Of a stretch of 64,000 nt of DNA, positions 37,370 through 46,917 are shown in pieces; the first letter of the stretch is position 1, and each line of letters starts with the position of its first letter. The stretch comes from Cellvibrio japonicus Ueda107 (GTDB lineage Bacteria > Pseudomonadota > Gammaproteobacteria > Pseudomonadales > Cellvibrionaceae). The notes below the pieces were generated by a model. It saw nothing but the letters and a program-made list of their open reading frames with translations. It did no database searches and was not told the DNA's origin. A program made the translations under genes and the position numbers. The stretch is taken from assembly GCF_000019225.1 (NCBI RefSeq), contig NC_010995.1, positions 2,054,501-2,118,500 of the forward strand, read 5' to 3'.

Positions 37370-40300
37370 CCGGTTGATTCATTGGTCTGTCGCCCACCGG
37401 GTTTTGGTGCTTTTAACCTCGCTGTTGCTCAGCGGCTGGGGAGTTTGGGCCATCAAATCCACACCCATTGATGCCTTACCCGACTTATCGGATGTGCAAG
37501 TCATTATCCGCACCAGCTTCCCCGGCCAAGCGCCCGAGCTGGTGGAAAACCAGGTGACTTACCCCTTGGCCAGCAAAATGCTTTCGGTGCCCGGCGCTAA
37601 AACCGTGCGCGGTTATTCAATGTACGGCGATAGTTTTGTGTATGTTTTGTTTGAGGATGGCACCGATCTTTACTGGGCGCGCTCCCGCGTTTTGGAGTCC
37701 TTGAGCCAAATGCAAGCGCAGCTACCGGCCAGCGCCACTCCGGCATTGGGGCCGGATGCCACCGGTGTGGGCTGGATATTCCAGTACGCCCTGGTCGATA
37801 AGACGGGCCAACAGGATATTGCCCAATTGCGAGCATTGCAGGATTGGTTCCTGCGTTTTGAACTGGCGCCTTTACCGGATGTGGCCGAAGTCGCCGCTAT
37901 CGGCGGTATGGTCAAGCAATACCAAGTGGTGCTGGACCCGATCCGCCTTGCAGCCCATAACTTGTCCCATGAGGCGGTGATTACCGCTGTGCAGCAGGCT
38001 AATCAGGAAACTGGTGGCGGTGTTCTTGAGCTGGGTGAAGCCGAACTGATGATCCGTGCCAGCGGTTACTTGCGCACATTGGATGATTTCAAATCTATAC
38101 CGCTAAAGTTGGTGGAGAACATTCCCGTTACCCTGGCCGATGTTGCCCACATCCAGCTCGGGCCGGAAATGCGCCGGGGTATTGCGGAACTGGATGGAGA
38201 AGGTGAAGTCACCGGCGGTATTGTGGTGATGCGCTCGGGCGGAAATGCCCGCGCTACTATCGCAGCGGTTAAGGAAAAATTGGCGCAACTTCAAGGCAGT
38301 TTGCCAGACGGAGTCGAGATCATCGCCACTTACGACCGCAGTTTGCTGATCGACCGCGCCGTTACCAACCTGACCTATAAACTACTTGAAGAATTTTTGG
38401 TGGTTGCACTGGTCTGTGCTTTATTCCTCTGGCATTGGCGCTCTGCGTTGGTAGCGATTGTGGCCCTGCCACTTGGGGTGTTGATTGCTTTTGTAGTGAT
38501 GCGCTACCAGGGGATCAACGCCAATATCATGTCCCTTGGCGGCATTGCCATTGCCATAGGGGCGATGGTGGATGCAGCCATCGTTATGATTGAAAATGCC
38601 CACAAACATCTGGAGCGATGGCAGCAGCAACATCCCGAGCAAGAACTCATCGGTGAGAAACGCTGGCAGGTATTGACCCAGGCTGCTGCTGAGGTGGGAC
38701 CCGCGCTGTTTTTCTCGCTGCTTATTGTCACTCTCTCGTTTATTCCGGTATTTACGCTAGAAGCACAGGAAGGTCGGCTCTTTGGCCCACTCGCGTTCAC
38801 CAAAACTTACGCGATGGCAGCAGCAGCTGGTTTGTCTATCACGCTAATTCCAGTGCTGATGGGTTACTGGATTCGTGGCCGGATTCCGGAGGAACACCAA
38901 AACCCCATCAATCGCTGGCTGATCCGGGGTTATCGTCCACTGTTGACCGGAGTTTTGCGTCACCCGAAAACGACACTGGGTTTTGCATTGGCGGTATTAC
39001 TGAGCACCGCCTGGCCACTGAGCCAGCTGGGCAGTGAATTCCTGCCGCCGCTGGACGAAGGGGATTTACTGTACATGCCCAGTGCCTTGCCGGGGTTAAG
39101 TGCCCAACAGGCCAGCCGCTTGCTGCAACAAACAGATCGGCTGATTAAAACTGTCCCGGAAGTGGAGCGCGTGTTTGGCAAGGCTGGCCGCAGCGACAGC
39201 GCTACTGATCCGGCCCCGCTGGAGATGTTTGAAACTACCATCCAGTTTAAGCCCCGTGATCAGTGGCGCCTCGGCATGACTCCCGAAAAACTCATGGCTG
39301 AACTGGATGCACGGGTCAAAATACCGGGGCTATCCAATATCTGGATTCCGCCCATCCGCAACCGCATCGATATGCTGGCCACCGGGATCAAAAGCCCCAT
39401 CGGCGTCAAGGTTGCAGGCCAGAACCTGGCCGATATAGACCATGTCGCCCAACAGGTTGCGCAAGTTGCCAAAACCGTCCCCGGTATCTCCTCGGCAGTT
39501 GCCGAGCGCTTGGGTGGTGGGCGCTATCTTGATATCCAGTTCGACCGCGCTGCACTCGCACGTTATGGTCTGAGCATCACTCAGGCGCAGTCCGTAGTAA
39601 GCAGTCTAATTGGCGGCGACAATATTGGTGAAGTCGTAGATGGACGTGCACGTTTCCCTATCAACCTGCGCTATCCGCGCGATTGGCGTGACAGCATTGG
39701 CAAGCTGCAAAACCTACCCATCATTACTCCACTCGGCAGCCAAATCACACTGGGTACGATTGCCACCATCAAGGTCACCGATGGCCCCAGCATGCTCAAA
39801 AGCGAAAATGCCCGCCCCACCAGTGTGGTTTACATTGATGTACGCGACCGCGACTTGGGATCGACGGTGAGAGATCTACAACAAACCATTAAGCAACAGG
39901 TGACTTTACTACCGGGCACCAGTATCAGCTACGCAGGCCAGTTTGAATTTATGGAACGCGCCAATGCCCGCCTGCAATGGATTGTCCCGGCAACGCTCGT
40001 TATCGTTCTTGTGCTGTTATTCCTGACCTTTTCCCGCCTGGATGAAGCCCTGTTAATCATGGGCACTTTACCTTTTGCATTAACTGGCGGCATTTGGCTG
40101 TTATACCTGATGGACTACGAGCTATCAGTTGCAACAGCCGTCGGGTTTATTGCACTGGCCGGGGTGTCTGCCGAATTCGGGGTAATCATGTTGCTCTACC
40201 TGAAACAGGCCTGGCAGCGGCGCATCGAATTGGGCACTACAACACAGCAGGATTTGCTTGATGCTATTCAAGAGGGTGCAGTATTACGGATTCGCCCCAA

Positions 40301-40508
40301 AATGATGACGGTGACGGTAATTGTTGCGGGCTTGCTGCCGATATTTTTAGGCAGTGGTACGGGTTCGGAAATTATGAGCCGAATTGCCGCGCCGATGGTG
40401 GGCGGGATGCTCACAGCGCCATTGCTGTCATTGTTCGTGATACCCGTTGCGTATCAAATGATGCGGGGCAGCACTAGAATGAAATCAACCCATAACGATC
40501 AGGAATGA
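37362..40508 (+). CDS. cusA: CusA heavy-metal RND pump (Cu/Ag type)
   Basis: A 1048-residue inner-membrane proton antiporter. The HME4-type signature in TM4 is AIAIGAMVDAAIVMIENAH, which marks Cu/Ag exporters rather than Zn/Co/Cd pumps. The Met-containing segments PLEMFETT and RIDMLATGIKSPIG are where E. coli CusA places copper ligands (inference by position). The two large periplasmic loops and twelve hydrophobic helices are as expected. The start is ATG 37362 with GGGAGG upstream. The last four bases overlap the next start. Confidence 0.94.
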   Translation: MISRLIHWSVAHRVLVLLTSLLLSGWGVWAIKSTPIDALPDLSDVQVIIRTSFPGQAPELVENQVTYPLASKMLSVPGAKTVRGYSMYGDSFVYVLFEDGTDLYWARSRVLESLSQMQAQLPASATPALGPDATGVGWIFQYALVDKTGQQDIAQLRALQDWFLRFELAPLPDVAEVAAIGGMVKQYQVVLDPIRLAAHNLSHEAVITAVQQANQETGGGVLELGEAELMIRASGYLRTLDDFKSIPLKLVENIPVTLADVAHIQLGPEMRRGIAELDGEGEVTGGIVVMRSGGNARATIAAVKEKLAQLQGSLPDGVEIIATYDRSLLIDRAVTNLTYKLLEEFLVVALVCALFLWHWRSALVAIVALPLGVLIAFVVMRYQGINANIMSLGGIAIAIGAMVDAAIVMIENAHKHLERWQQQHPEQELIGEKRWQVLTQAAAEVGPALFFSLLIVTLSFIPVFTLEAQEGRLFGPLAFTKTYAMAAAAGLSITLIPVLMGYWIRGRIPEEHQNPINRWLIRGYRPLLTGVLRHPKTTLGFALAVLLSTAWPLSQLGSEFLPPLDEGDLLYMPSALPGLSAQQASRLLQQTDRLIKTVPEVERVFGKAGRSDSATDPAPLEMFETTIQFKPRDQWRLGMTPEKLMAELDARVKIPGLSNIWIPPIRNRIDMLATGIKSPIGVKVAGQNLADIDHVAQQVAQVAKTVPGISSAVAERLGGGRYLDIQFDRAALARYGLSITQAQSVVSSLIGGDNIGEVVDGRARFPINLRYPRDWRDSIGKLQNLPIITPLGSQITLGTIATIKVTDGPSMLKSENARPTSVVYIDVRDRDLGSTVRDLQQTIKQQVTLLPGTSISYAGQFEFMERANARLQWIVPATLVIVLVLLFLTFSRLDEALLIMGTLPFALTGGIWLLYLMDYELSVATAVGFIALAGVSAEFGVIMLLYLKQAWQRRIELGTTTQQDLLDAIQEGAVLRIRPKMMTVTVIVAGLLPIFLGSGTGSEIMSRIAAPMVGGMLTAPLLSLFVIPVAYQMMRGSTRMKSTHNDQE

Positions 40509-41704
40509 CAGGCACACACATGCTGGACGAAACCTCTCAACGGTTAAGCGCACTCTACGCGCGTTTTTCTCCTGCCTCGAAGGAGCGCTTTGTGGCATCA
40601 CTTTTCATGATCGCCAACATCCAACCGCAGGAGCCGTGCTGGTGCGGCAGCCAAAAACTATTCATGGATTGCCACCGCGACCGGCAACGTCAGCGAAAAA
40701 TAACGGACAGTGAAACGCGATCTAACCTGTCCCGCATTATGGATGCCAATGAATTTTGTTGCGCGACATTCGATGCGGCCAATTGCGGAACGTTTATAAA
40801 GGGCGCCCATACCATCCAGCGCGGTCGTGTATTGCAAAGTATGGCCAAGAATGGGCATGTCGGCACTTTTTACCGAAACATTCATGGATTTAGCAATGTG
40901 GGGGATATAAAAAATGGCGTAAAGCGTCAAGCATCTATTTTTTACGGATTTTGCGATTACCACGATACCGAATTATTTAAAAGCTTTGAGGTTTCGGAAT
41001 TCACAGTATCACCGGAAAATTGTTGGGCCAGTTCCTACCGCGCCATTTGTCATGAGTATTATCAGAAGCATGCGGCGAAATCCGCCGTGGCGTGGCAAAA
41101 AGACCATAGCGATCGGGGTTACGAGCTATATGAACAATTACTGCTGCAGGAACAACTGGCATTGCTTGAGCGCGACATCCGTAAAGGGTTTGACGATATC
41201 AACTTCATCAAACAAAAATTTGAGGCGTTGAAAACGAACAATCAGCTGCATCAATTTACGAGCTACATCGTCCAGCTTGACCAACCACTGGATATTGCCG
41301 TGTGTGCCACTGTATCGCCGTACTACGATATCAACGGAGTGAAAATTCAAAACCTCGGCGACCCATATATAAACTTTCAACATTTTTTTATATCGACCGT
41401 GACACTGCAAGGTAACGCCGCTTACCTCATTGCCCATTTAAATGAGCACTCGATCATAAAGGACTATTTGCGTGACGTATTTTCCAGAGACAACCCATTT
41501 ATTCTGGATTGGCTGACCAAATCCATTTTTGCCTACTCTGAAAATACCTATTTTCGTCTCGACTGGTGGTCATCACTGGATCCGCAACGTCAGCAAGCCA
41601 TTTACGGCTTAGCCATGGACGAAAATTACACTAGACCGTTTGAATACGATGACATGGTCAGTGCGTCTGTGCGTGCAAAAATCCAATCAATTATGGTTGT
41701 GTAA
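40505..41704 (+). CDS. SEC-C zinc-motif protein coupled to cusA
   Basis: A 399-residue soluble protein starting inside the cusA stop (ATGA), so probably translationally coupled. Residues ~38-52 hold a SEC-C zinc motif (PCWCGSQKLFMDCH). Next comes a second Cys/His-rich region with CCATFDAANCGTF, AHTIQRGRVLQSMAKNGHV and FYGFCDYHDTELF, resembling a treble-clef or HNH-like domain seen in uncharacterised proteins. The C-terminal half is helical and not recognised. There is no signal peptide, so it is cytoplasmic. I know of no established role in copper handling. The start could be ATG 40520. Confidence 0.6.
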   Translation: MTGTHMLDETSQRLSALYARFSPASKERFVASLFMIANIQPQEPCWCGSQKLFMDCHRDRQRQRKITDSETRSNLSRIMDANEFCCATFDAANCGTFIKGAHTIQRGRVLQSMAKNGHVGTFYRNIHGFSNVGDIKNGVKRQASIFYGFCDYHDTELFKSFEVSEFTVSPENCWASSYRAICHEYYQKHAAKSAVAWQKDHSDRGYELYEQLLLQEQLALLERDIRKGFDDINFIKQKFEALKTNNQLHQFTSYIVQLDQPLDIAVCATVSPYYDINGVKIQNLGDPYINFQHFFISTVTLQGNAAYLIAHLNEHSIIKDYLRDVFSRDNPFILDWLTKSIFAYSENTYFRLDWWSSLDPQRQQAIYGLAMDENYTRPFEYDDMVSASVRAKIQSIMVV

Positions 41705-41843
41705 TGCGTGGCGTGAAACCGCGTTCCTATCAGCGGCACAATGTAGCGCCTAAGAAATTTTGGCAGCTCATGCCTGCACTCAGAGGAACGCAAGGCAATG
41801 GGCGATGCCCAAGGAGTCCCGACCTTATCAAAGGAGGCAAACC

Positions 41844-42524
41844 ATGCAAATTTTTCCCGCCATCTCATGTTATTTATCGCGCGCTGCGCTTGTGATGTGT
41901 CTCGCCAGTGCGAGCGCACTGAACGCCGTCGCAGAAGAACCCGGCAAAGGAAAAACCGCGCCGTTTGAGGTGCATTATCTGACCATGATGATTGATCATC
42001 ACTTCAGTGCATTGCGAATGACAGAACTCGCAGCGGGCACTGAACAGAGGATTGCCAGCGAAGTTTCACCGCATGACCGAGTGCATCCCAGCCCCGGTTT
42101 TAGCGCAACGGAGCCGCATGCCGTATTGCCGGAAATCAAATCACTGTCACGCAGCGCTAATCGTATGCAGCGCGAAGAAATCCTGACCGCGCAAAAATTC
42201 CTGAAAGAATGGTACGGGGTTGATTACGAACCGAAGCTGTCCGAGGAGGCGCGACGGGACATCGCCACGCTGGAAGCCTTACAGGGTGCGGAATTTGATA
42301 AAGCGTTTTTGAAAATGTTTTCGCAGCACCACTACCAAGCAGCAGAATCATCACTGCAATGTCTCGTGGCGCGCGATCTTGAGCATCACGATTTGCATCG
42401 CTATTGTGAAAATATTATGCACGCACAAGTCAATGAAATTGACCACATGCGCCATCTCGCCTGTAAACATTACGAAAAGTGCGACATCCAACCGCAGCAC
42501 AAAAAATCGCGTCGTCACCATTAA
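41844..42524 (+). CDS. DUF305 family periplasmic protein
   Basis: A 226-residue protein with a signal peptide (~1-31, ending at AVAEE). The DUF305 domain shows HYLTMMIDHHFSALRMTELA and, near the end, FSQHHYQAAESSLQCL and HHDLHRYCENIMHAQVNEIDHM, the conserved His/Met pattern of ferritin-like copper and metal proteins. A Lys/Arg/His tail closes it. ATG 41844 has a strong RBS (AAGGAGG). DUF305 proteins are frequent in copper loci; their exact function is not settled. Confidence 0.85.
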   Translation: MQIFPAISCYLSRAALVMCLASASALNAVAEEPGKGKTAPFEVHYLTMMIDHHFSALRMTELAAGTEQRIASEVSPHDRVHPSPGFSATEPHAVLPEIKSLSRSANRMQREEILTAQKFLKEWYGVDYEPKLSEEARRDIATLEALQGAEFDKAFLKMFSQHHYQAAESSLQCLVARDLEHHDLHRYCENIMHAQVNEIDHMRHLACKHYEKCDIQPQHKKSRRHH

Positions 42525-42598
42525 CCCCGATGGGCGACAAGGACGTCGCATTGATGAAACTTCTCTGCGCAATCATTCGTTGCATGACTTACGCTCTT

Positions 42599-42645
42599 CT
42601 GCTACCTGCCGAAAAACATCGAGGTCTTCTTGCGGTAGGTAGCAG
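42599..42645. terminator. Long hairpin between convergent DUF305 and Csp genes
   Basis: A 13-base arm CTGCTACCTGCCG pairs with CGGTAGGTAGCAG (12 of 13 matches) around a 21-base loop. There is no T run on either strand, so termination by this hairpin is only plausible. It sits between genes that converge. Confidence 0.5.
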
Positions 42646-42671
42646 CATGCACGTGCGAGAGTGGCCCTGAA

Positions 42672-43001
42672 TTAAGCCGCCATTTCCCGGCAGCTCTCGG
42701 CGCACTTGCGACACGCCGCAACACAATCCTCCATATCACCGACAGCTTCACAACTGTTTGCACAGGCTACGCAAATTTCTGCGCAGACTTTGCAGAGTTG
42801 TGCGCTGAAAGGCGATCCACTTAATTGTAAACACGCGGAGGTTTCACACACTTTGGCGCAATTGAGCATAAGTTTGAAATGCTCGGGCTCGACGTGTTTA
42901 CCGCCCATGGGCAGGCAATGGTTAAGCGCGGTGGAATAACAGGTTTCAGCGCAGGATGAACAGATATCTGCGCAATCGGAATGCATAGCGTTATGGGACA
43001 T
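42672..43001 (-). CDS. Four-helix-bundle copper-storage protein (Csp-like, DUF326)
   Basis: A 109-residue protein with 16 or so Cys residues in CxxxC and CxxC patterns along four helices (CADICSSCAETC, CAKVCETSAC, CKVCAEICVACANSCEAV, CVAACRKCAESC). In Csp proteins such Cys-lined bundles store many Cu(I) ions. No signal peptide is visible, so this is the cytosolic (Csp3-like) type. ATG 43001 has GGAG seven bases upstream; the frame is open to 43016. Confidence 0.88.
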   Translation of the reverse strand: MSHNAMHSDCADICSSCAETCYSTALNHCLPMGGKHVEPEHFKLMLNCAKVCETSACLQLSGSPFSAQLCKVCAEICVACANSCEAVGDMEDCVAACRKCAESCREMAA

Positions 43002-43176
43002 GGTTGGTCTCCTCATTGTGTGAATGTTGGTACGACAACGGTGCTACCCAAGGGCTCGGTGCGATGACTGCAAAACCGCAAATACGGTAAAAAATCGCGA
43101 TGAATCCGGTAGTCCGGTCTTGTTTGGAGAACCTGACTGCCGGAATCGTTCAACCGTGTAAAAGAAAGTCGCCGAA

Positions 43177-43380
43177 TTATTCACTGGCGACGGCCACCTC
43201 ATAATCCACAGCTTCAATGGCTTTTACCAAGTCCCCAACGGGTTGGGTACTATCGATACTTACCTTGCGTGCCGGTATATCGATAGTCAGTTGTGCATCG
43301 GGATCCAAAGCTTTGACGGCTTGGGTGATATGCCGGGCACAGCTACCGCAGGTCATGTTTTTAACGAGTAATGTAGTCAT
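43177..43380 (-). CDS. copZ: Copper chaperone CopZ-like HMA protein
   Basis: A 67-residue ferredoxin-fold metallochaperone. The KNMTCGSCARHI motif (MxCxxC) binds Cu(I) for delivery to the ATPase encoded divergently. It is a single HMA domain and nothing else. ATG 43380 follows CGGAG; a GTG just upstream is an alternative. It faces away from the ATPase gene across a region holding two CueR-type promoters. Confidence 0.9.
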   Translation of the reverse strand: MTTLLVKNMTCGSCARHITQAVKALDPDAQLTIDIPARKVSIDSTQPVGDLVKAIEAVDYEVAVASE

Positions 43381-43412
43381 CACTTTCTCCGGGTTGGTTA
43401 ATAAACACAGCC

Positions 43413-43443
43413 AGTGTCAGGCTTGCCTCGGTGGCAAGGTCAA
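43413..43443 (-). promoter_or_regulatory. CueR-type promoter for the copZ-like gene
   Basis: Read on the minus strand: -35 TTGACC (43438-43443), a 19-base spacer holding the dyad CTTGCC-N5-GGCAAG, then -10 GACACT (43413-43418). The 19-base spacing and dyad between the boxes are the MerR-family arrangement. CueR encoded at 45983 is the likely activator. Confidence 0.75.
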
Positions 43444-43481
43444 GTATTTCTGTATCCCCTGATGTCATTTAAAAAAAGTGC

Positions 43482-43512
43482 TTGACCTTACCATGATGGG
43501 AAGGTCGAAACT
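43482..43512 (+). promoter_or_regulatory. CueR-type promoter for the CopA ATPase
   Basis: A -35 TTGACC (43482-43487), a 19-base spacer and -10 GAAACT (43507-43512). The operator ACCTTACCATGATGGGAAGG is centred between the boxes and is nearly palindromic. This is the classic MerR-family layout, in which the regulator twists an over-long spacer. Confidence 0.82.
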
Positions 43513-43542
43513 GATGTTACTGTGACATTGAGGAATAACATC

Positions 43543-45972
43543 ATGATTGACTCAACAACGACTGATTACGACCTACCCATTGAAGGGATGACGTGCGCCT
43601 CTTGTGCCGGACGCGTAGAAAAAGCACTGCGCGCAGTACCCGGCGTAGAAGACGCTGCGGTGAATCTAGCAACAGAAAAGGCCCACATCCGTACGAAAGG
43701 CCACACGGATGCGAAAGTTCTGCAAACAGCCGTTGAACGGGCTGGTTATACCGTAACCGCTGCCGAGACCACACTGGGCATTGAGGGAATGACCTGTGCG
43801 TCCTGCGTGGCCCGTGTCGAAAAAGCGCTTAGGGCGGTACCGGGTGTTATTGATGCGACTGTGAACCTCGCTACCGAGAAAGCCCACATTAATGCCTTGC
43901 CCGGTATTTCGCGCGCTAGCCTGGTGTCAGCTGTGCAAAAGGCCGGTTACGACGTTCGTCCGGAAAATCCTTTCACTGCGCCCGCTGTCGCCGAGCCTGC
44001 TCGCTGGTGGACTGTGCTGGAAACCCGGCACCTTGTACTGGCCACCATCCTTTCTTTTCCGCTGGTGGTGCCCATGTTGTTGTCGGTGTTCGGTGTTCAC
44101 CTAACGATTCCCGGTTGGATCCAGTGGGCGCTGGCAACGCCGGTCCAATTCTGGCTGGGTGCGCGCTTCTACCATGCTGGCTGGAAAGCGCTGAAGGCTG
44201 GCAGCGGCAATATGGATTTACTGGTTGCGCTGGGTACCACCGCCGGTTACGGATTAAGTGTGTACCAGTTGTTTTCAGCCCATGCTGCCCATGGGGAAAG
44301 CCATTTTTATTTTGAAGCTTCTGCAGTAGTTATCACCCTCGTACTGCTGGGGAAATGGCTCGAAAGCCGCGCCAAACACCAAACCGCTGCCGCAATTCGT
44401 GCCCTGCAGGCGTTGCAACCTGCCACGGCTTGGGTTCGAGTGGACGGACGCGAGATTGAAACACCCATTGAACAGGTCATGCCCGGCGACCAGGTTGTGG
44501 TGAAACCGGGCGAACGGGTACCCGTGGATGGCGTCATCCTCGAAGGCCAAACCCATATGGACGAATCCATGATTACTGGTGAAAGCCTGCCGGTTACCAA
44601 ACAGCCAGCGGACACCGTGACCAGCGGCGCCATTAACGCGGAGGGGCTGGTTGTAGTAGAAACCCAGGCGGTGGGCGCAGAGACGACGCTCGCCCGGATT
44701 ATTCGATTGGTGGAAAACGCGCAAGCGGCCAAGGCGCCCATCCAGCGCCTGGTGGATAAAGTCAGCGCTATTTTCGTCCCGGTCGTTATCGTTATTGCTG
44801 CTGCGACCTTCATCGGTTGGTGGTGGTACAGCGGCGATGTGCAACAAGCCATTATTAACGCCGTGGCGGTACTGGTTATCGCGTGTCCCTGCGCGCTGGG
44901 CCTTGCGACACCCACCGCGATTATCGCGGGCACCGGGGTGGCTGCACAGCACGGGATTCTGATCAAGGACGCTGAAGCATTGGAAATTGCGCACCGGGTC
45001 TCGACAGTCATCTTTGACAAAACGGGTACCTTGACGCTCGGCAAGCCACGCCTGACGGCCTACGAAGCGATGAATGGCGATCACCAGAATTTGTTACGCC
45101 TCTCCGCAGCGGTACAACACGGTAGTGAACACCCCTTGGCGAAAGCTGCCATCACCGCCGCCGGGGAACAGCGTCTTCAGGTACCCTCGGCGAACAATCA
45201 CACGGCATTGGCGGGACGCGGTGTCTCTGCGCAGGTTGAAGGAACCCTGCTAAACCTCGGTAACACCCGGCTAATGGATGAACTGGCAATCGATTTATCA
45301 CCGCTAAAAGCACGGGCAGCAAGTCTCGAAGCGCAAGGTAATACCATCTCCTGGCTTGCCCGTGTCGGGGATTACCGGGAATTGATCGGGTTATTGGCCT
45401 TCGGCGATGAAATCAAACTCGAAGCACAAGCAGCAGTTAACGAGCTTCATCGTCACCACATCAATACCGTCATGATCACGGGCGATAACCAAGGCAGCGC
45501 CAGCTCTGTGGCAGCTACCCTGGGCATTCAGGACTTTGTGGCTAATGTGCTCCCAGCGGATAAAGCGGCGGCCGTGAGCCGGTTAAAAGCACAGAATGCG
45601 GTAGTGGCGATGGTGGGTGATGGTATTAACGATGCACCGGCGCTGGCAGCGGCAGATGTTGGTATTGCCATGGCCACCGGGTCGGATGTAGCCATGCACA
45701 CGGCCGGTATTACACTGATGCAAAGTAACCCGCAGCGGGTGGTTGACGCGATTGATATCTCCCGTCGCACCTACGCGAAAATCCGGCAGAACCTGTTTTG
45801 GGCGTTTATCTATAACCTGGTGGGGATACCGCTCGCCGCTTTGGGTTTGTTAAGCCCGGTCATTGCCGGTGCGGCCATGGCATTCAGCAGTGTCAGTGTG
45901 GTGACCAATGCGCTGCTGTTAAAGCGATGGCAGCCACGGTCTTCAGAAAAACACTCATCGTCGGCGCAGTGA
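43543..45972 (+). CDS. copA: Copper P1B-type ATPase CopA with two HMA domains
   Basis: An 809-residue Cu(I) exporter. Two N-terminal HMA domains each carry GMTCASC motifs (residues ~15-20 and ~85-90). Later features are ACPCALGLATP in the membrane site, DESMITGES (actuator), DKTGTLTLG (phosphorylation Asp) and MVGDGINDAPALA. It is the housekeeping-type copper ATPase, distinct from the YHS-domain paralogue at 33234. ATG 43543 follows GAGG. CueR follows ten bases downstream. Confidence 0.94.
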   Translation: MIDSTTTDYDLPIEGMTCASCAGRVEKALRAVPGVEDAAVNLATEKAHIRTKGHTDAKVLQTAVERAGYTVTAAETTLGIEGMTCASCVARVEKALRAVPGVIDATVNLATEKAHINALPGISRASLVSAVQKAGYDVRPENPFTAPAVAEPARWWTVLETRHLVLATILSFPLVVPMLLSVFGVHLTIPGWIQWALATPVQFWLGARFYHAGWKALKAGSGNMDLLVALGTTAGYGLSVYQLFSAHAAHGESHFYFEASAVVITLVLLGKWLESRAKHQTAAAIRALQALQPATAWVRVDGREIETPIEQVMPGDQVVVKPGERVPVDGVILEGQTHMDESMITGESLPVTKQPADTVTSGAINAEGLVVVETQAVGAETTLARIIRLVENAQAAKAPIQRLVDKVSAIFVPVVIVIAAATFIGWWWYSGDVQQAIINAVAVLVIACPCALGLATPTAIIAGTGVAAQHGILIKDAEALEIAHRVSTVIFDKTGTLTLGKPRLTAYEAMNGDHQNLLRLSAAVQHGSEHPLAKAAITAAGEQRLQVPSANNHTALAGRGVSAQVEGTLLNLGNTRLMDELAIDLSPLKARAASLEAQGNTISWLARVGDYRELIGLLAFGDEIKLEAQAAVNELHRHHINTVMITGDNQGSASSVAATLGIQDFVANVLPADKAAAVSRLKAQNAVVAMVGDGINDAPALAAADVGIAMATGSDVAMHTAGITLMQSNPQRVVDAIDISRRTYAKIRQNLFWAFIYNLVGIPLAALGLLSPVIAGAAMAFSSVSVVTNALLLKRWQPRSSEKHSSSAQ

Positions 45973-45982
45973 GGTAACGATT

Positions 45983-46375
45983 ATGAATATCGGACAAGCA
46001 GCGAAGGCCAGTGGCGTGACCGCGAAAATGATCCGCCATTACGAATCGATAGGACTCATCGTCCAATCACATCGGACTGAGGCCGGGTACCGGCAGTACA
46101 CCACCACGGATCTGCATAATTTGCGTTTTATCAAAAGCGCGCGTTCACTCGGTTTTTCGCTGGAGGATATCAGACAATTATTGTCACTCTGGCAAGACAA
46201 AGCGCGTGCGAGCGCCGATGTGAGAATTTTGGCCCAGCATCACCTCGACGAGCTTAATAAAAAAATCCACGAGCTGACGCAGATGCGCGATGTGATCCAG
46301 GGACTCGTCGCGCACTGTCAGGGCAATGAGCGGCCGGATTGCCCGATTATCGCCGGCATTGCCCATTCGTGTTAA
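45983..46375 (+). CDS. cueR: CueR-type copper-responsive MerR regulator
   Basis: A 130-residue MerR-family activator. The N-terminal winged helix (NIGQAAKASGVTAKMIRHYESIGLI) is standard. Near the C-terminus HCQGNERPDCPI supplies the two Cys ligands spaced by seven residues that hold Cu(I) in CueR. It is encoded after the ATPase, so it is autoregulated only if read through from that promoter. It should act at the two promoters at 43413-43443 and 43482-43512. Confidence 0.9.
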   Translation: MNIGQAAKASGVTAKMIRHYESIGLIVQSHRTEAGYRQYTTTDLHNLRFIKSARSLGFSLEDIRQLLSLWQDKARASADVRILAQHHLDELNKKIHELTQMRDVIQGLVAHCQGNERPDCPIIAGIAHSC

Positions 46376-46510
46376 TGCCGATGCTCAACATTCTGGAAAC
46401 GCAGAGACGTCGTTAACATGGGCATGAGATACGAAAAGATACACCTAGCTTGGCGGGTGATTTTTACTGTGGATTGCTTTTAGCCTGGCACCAAGTGTAT
46501 GCGCGAATCA

Positions 46511-46903
46511 TCAAGTCTCCGTCAGGGCTTTCAGAATTCCACAGTCTTTAACGGATCGAGAGCTATTACACTGTGTCCGCAGACTGATTAATTGTTCACG
46601 CAATGTGGTTAATTCCGCGATACGCGCATCAACCTCCAGCACATGTGCATCAACAATCTGATTGATCTCGCCACAGGCCTCTTCCGGTGTTGCCTGATAT
46701 TTAATTAACTCACGTATTTCATGCAGGGTAAGACCAAGGTTTCGGCATTGTTTGATAAACCCCAATTGCCGTGATGATTCGGTGTCGTAAAGGCGGTAAT
46801 TACCCTCAGTTCGCTCTGGAACGGACACCAATCCCGCCTGTTCGTAGAACCGGATTGTCTGTACAGATAGACCCGTTTGTTTTGCCAAGGCACCAATTTT
46901 CAT
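46511..46903 (-). CDS. CadR/PbrR-type MerR regulator
   Basis: A 130-residue regulator for Cd, Pb or Zn. ATG 46903 starts MKIGALAKQTGLSVQTIRFYEQAGLV; 17 earlier codons read from within the promoter and are not used. The dimerisation helix contains EEACGEINQIVDAH, with the Cys conserved in CadR/PbrR. The C-terminal loop has RTQCNSSRSVKDCGIL, two Cys eight residues apart. It is divergent from the CDF transporter, whose promoter holds a matching dyad. Confidence 0.85.
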   Translation of the reverse strand: MKIGALAKQTGLSVQTIRFYEQAGLVSVPERTEGNYRLYDTESSRQLGFIKQCRNLGLTLHEIRELIKYQATPEEACGEINQIVDAHVLEVDARIAELTTLREQLISLRTQCNSSRSVKDCGILKALTET

Positions 46904-46917
46904 GTAATAACTCCCGC

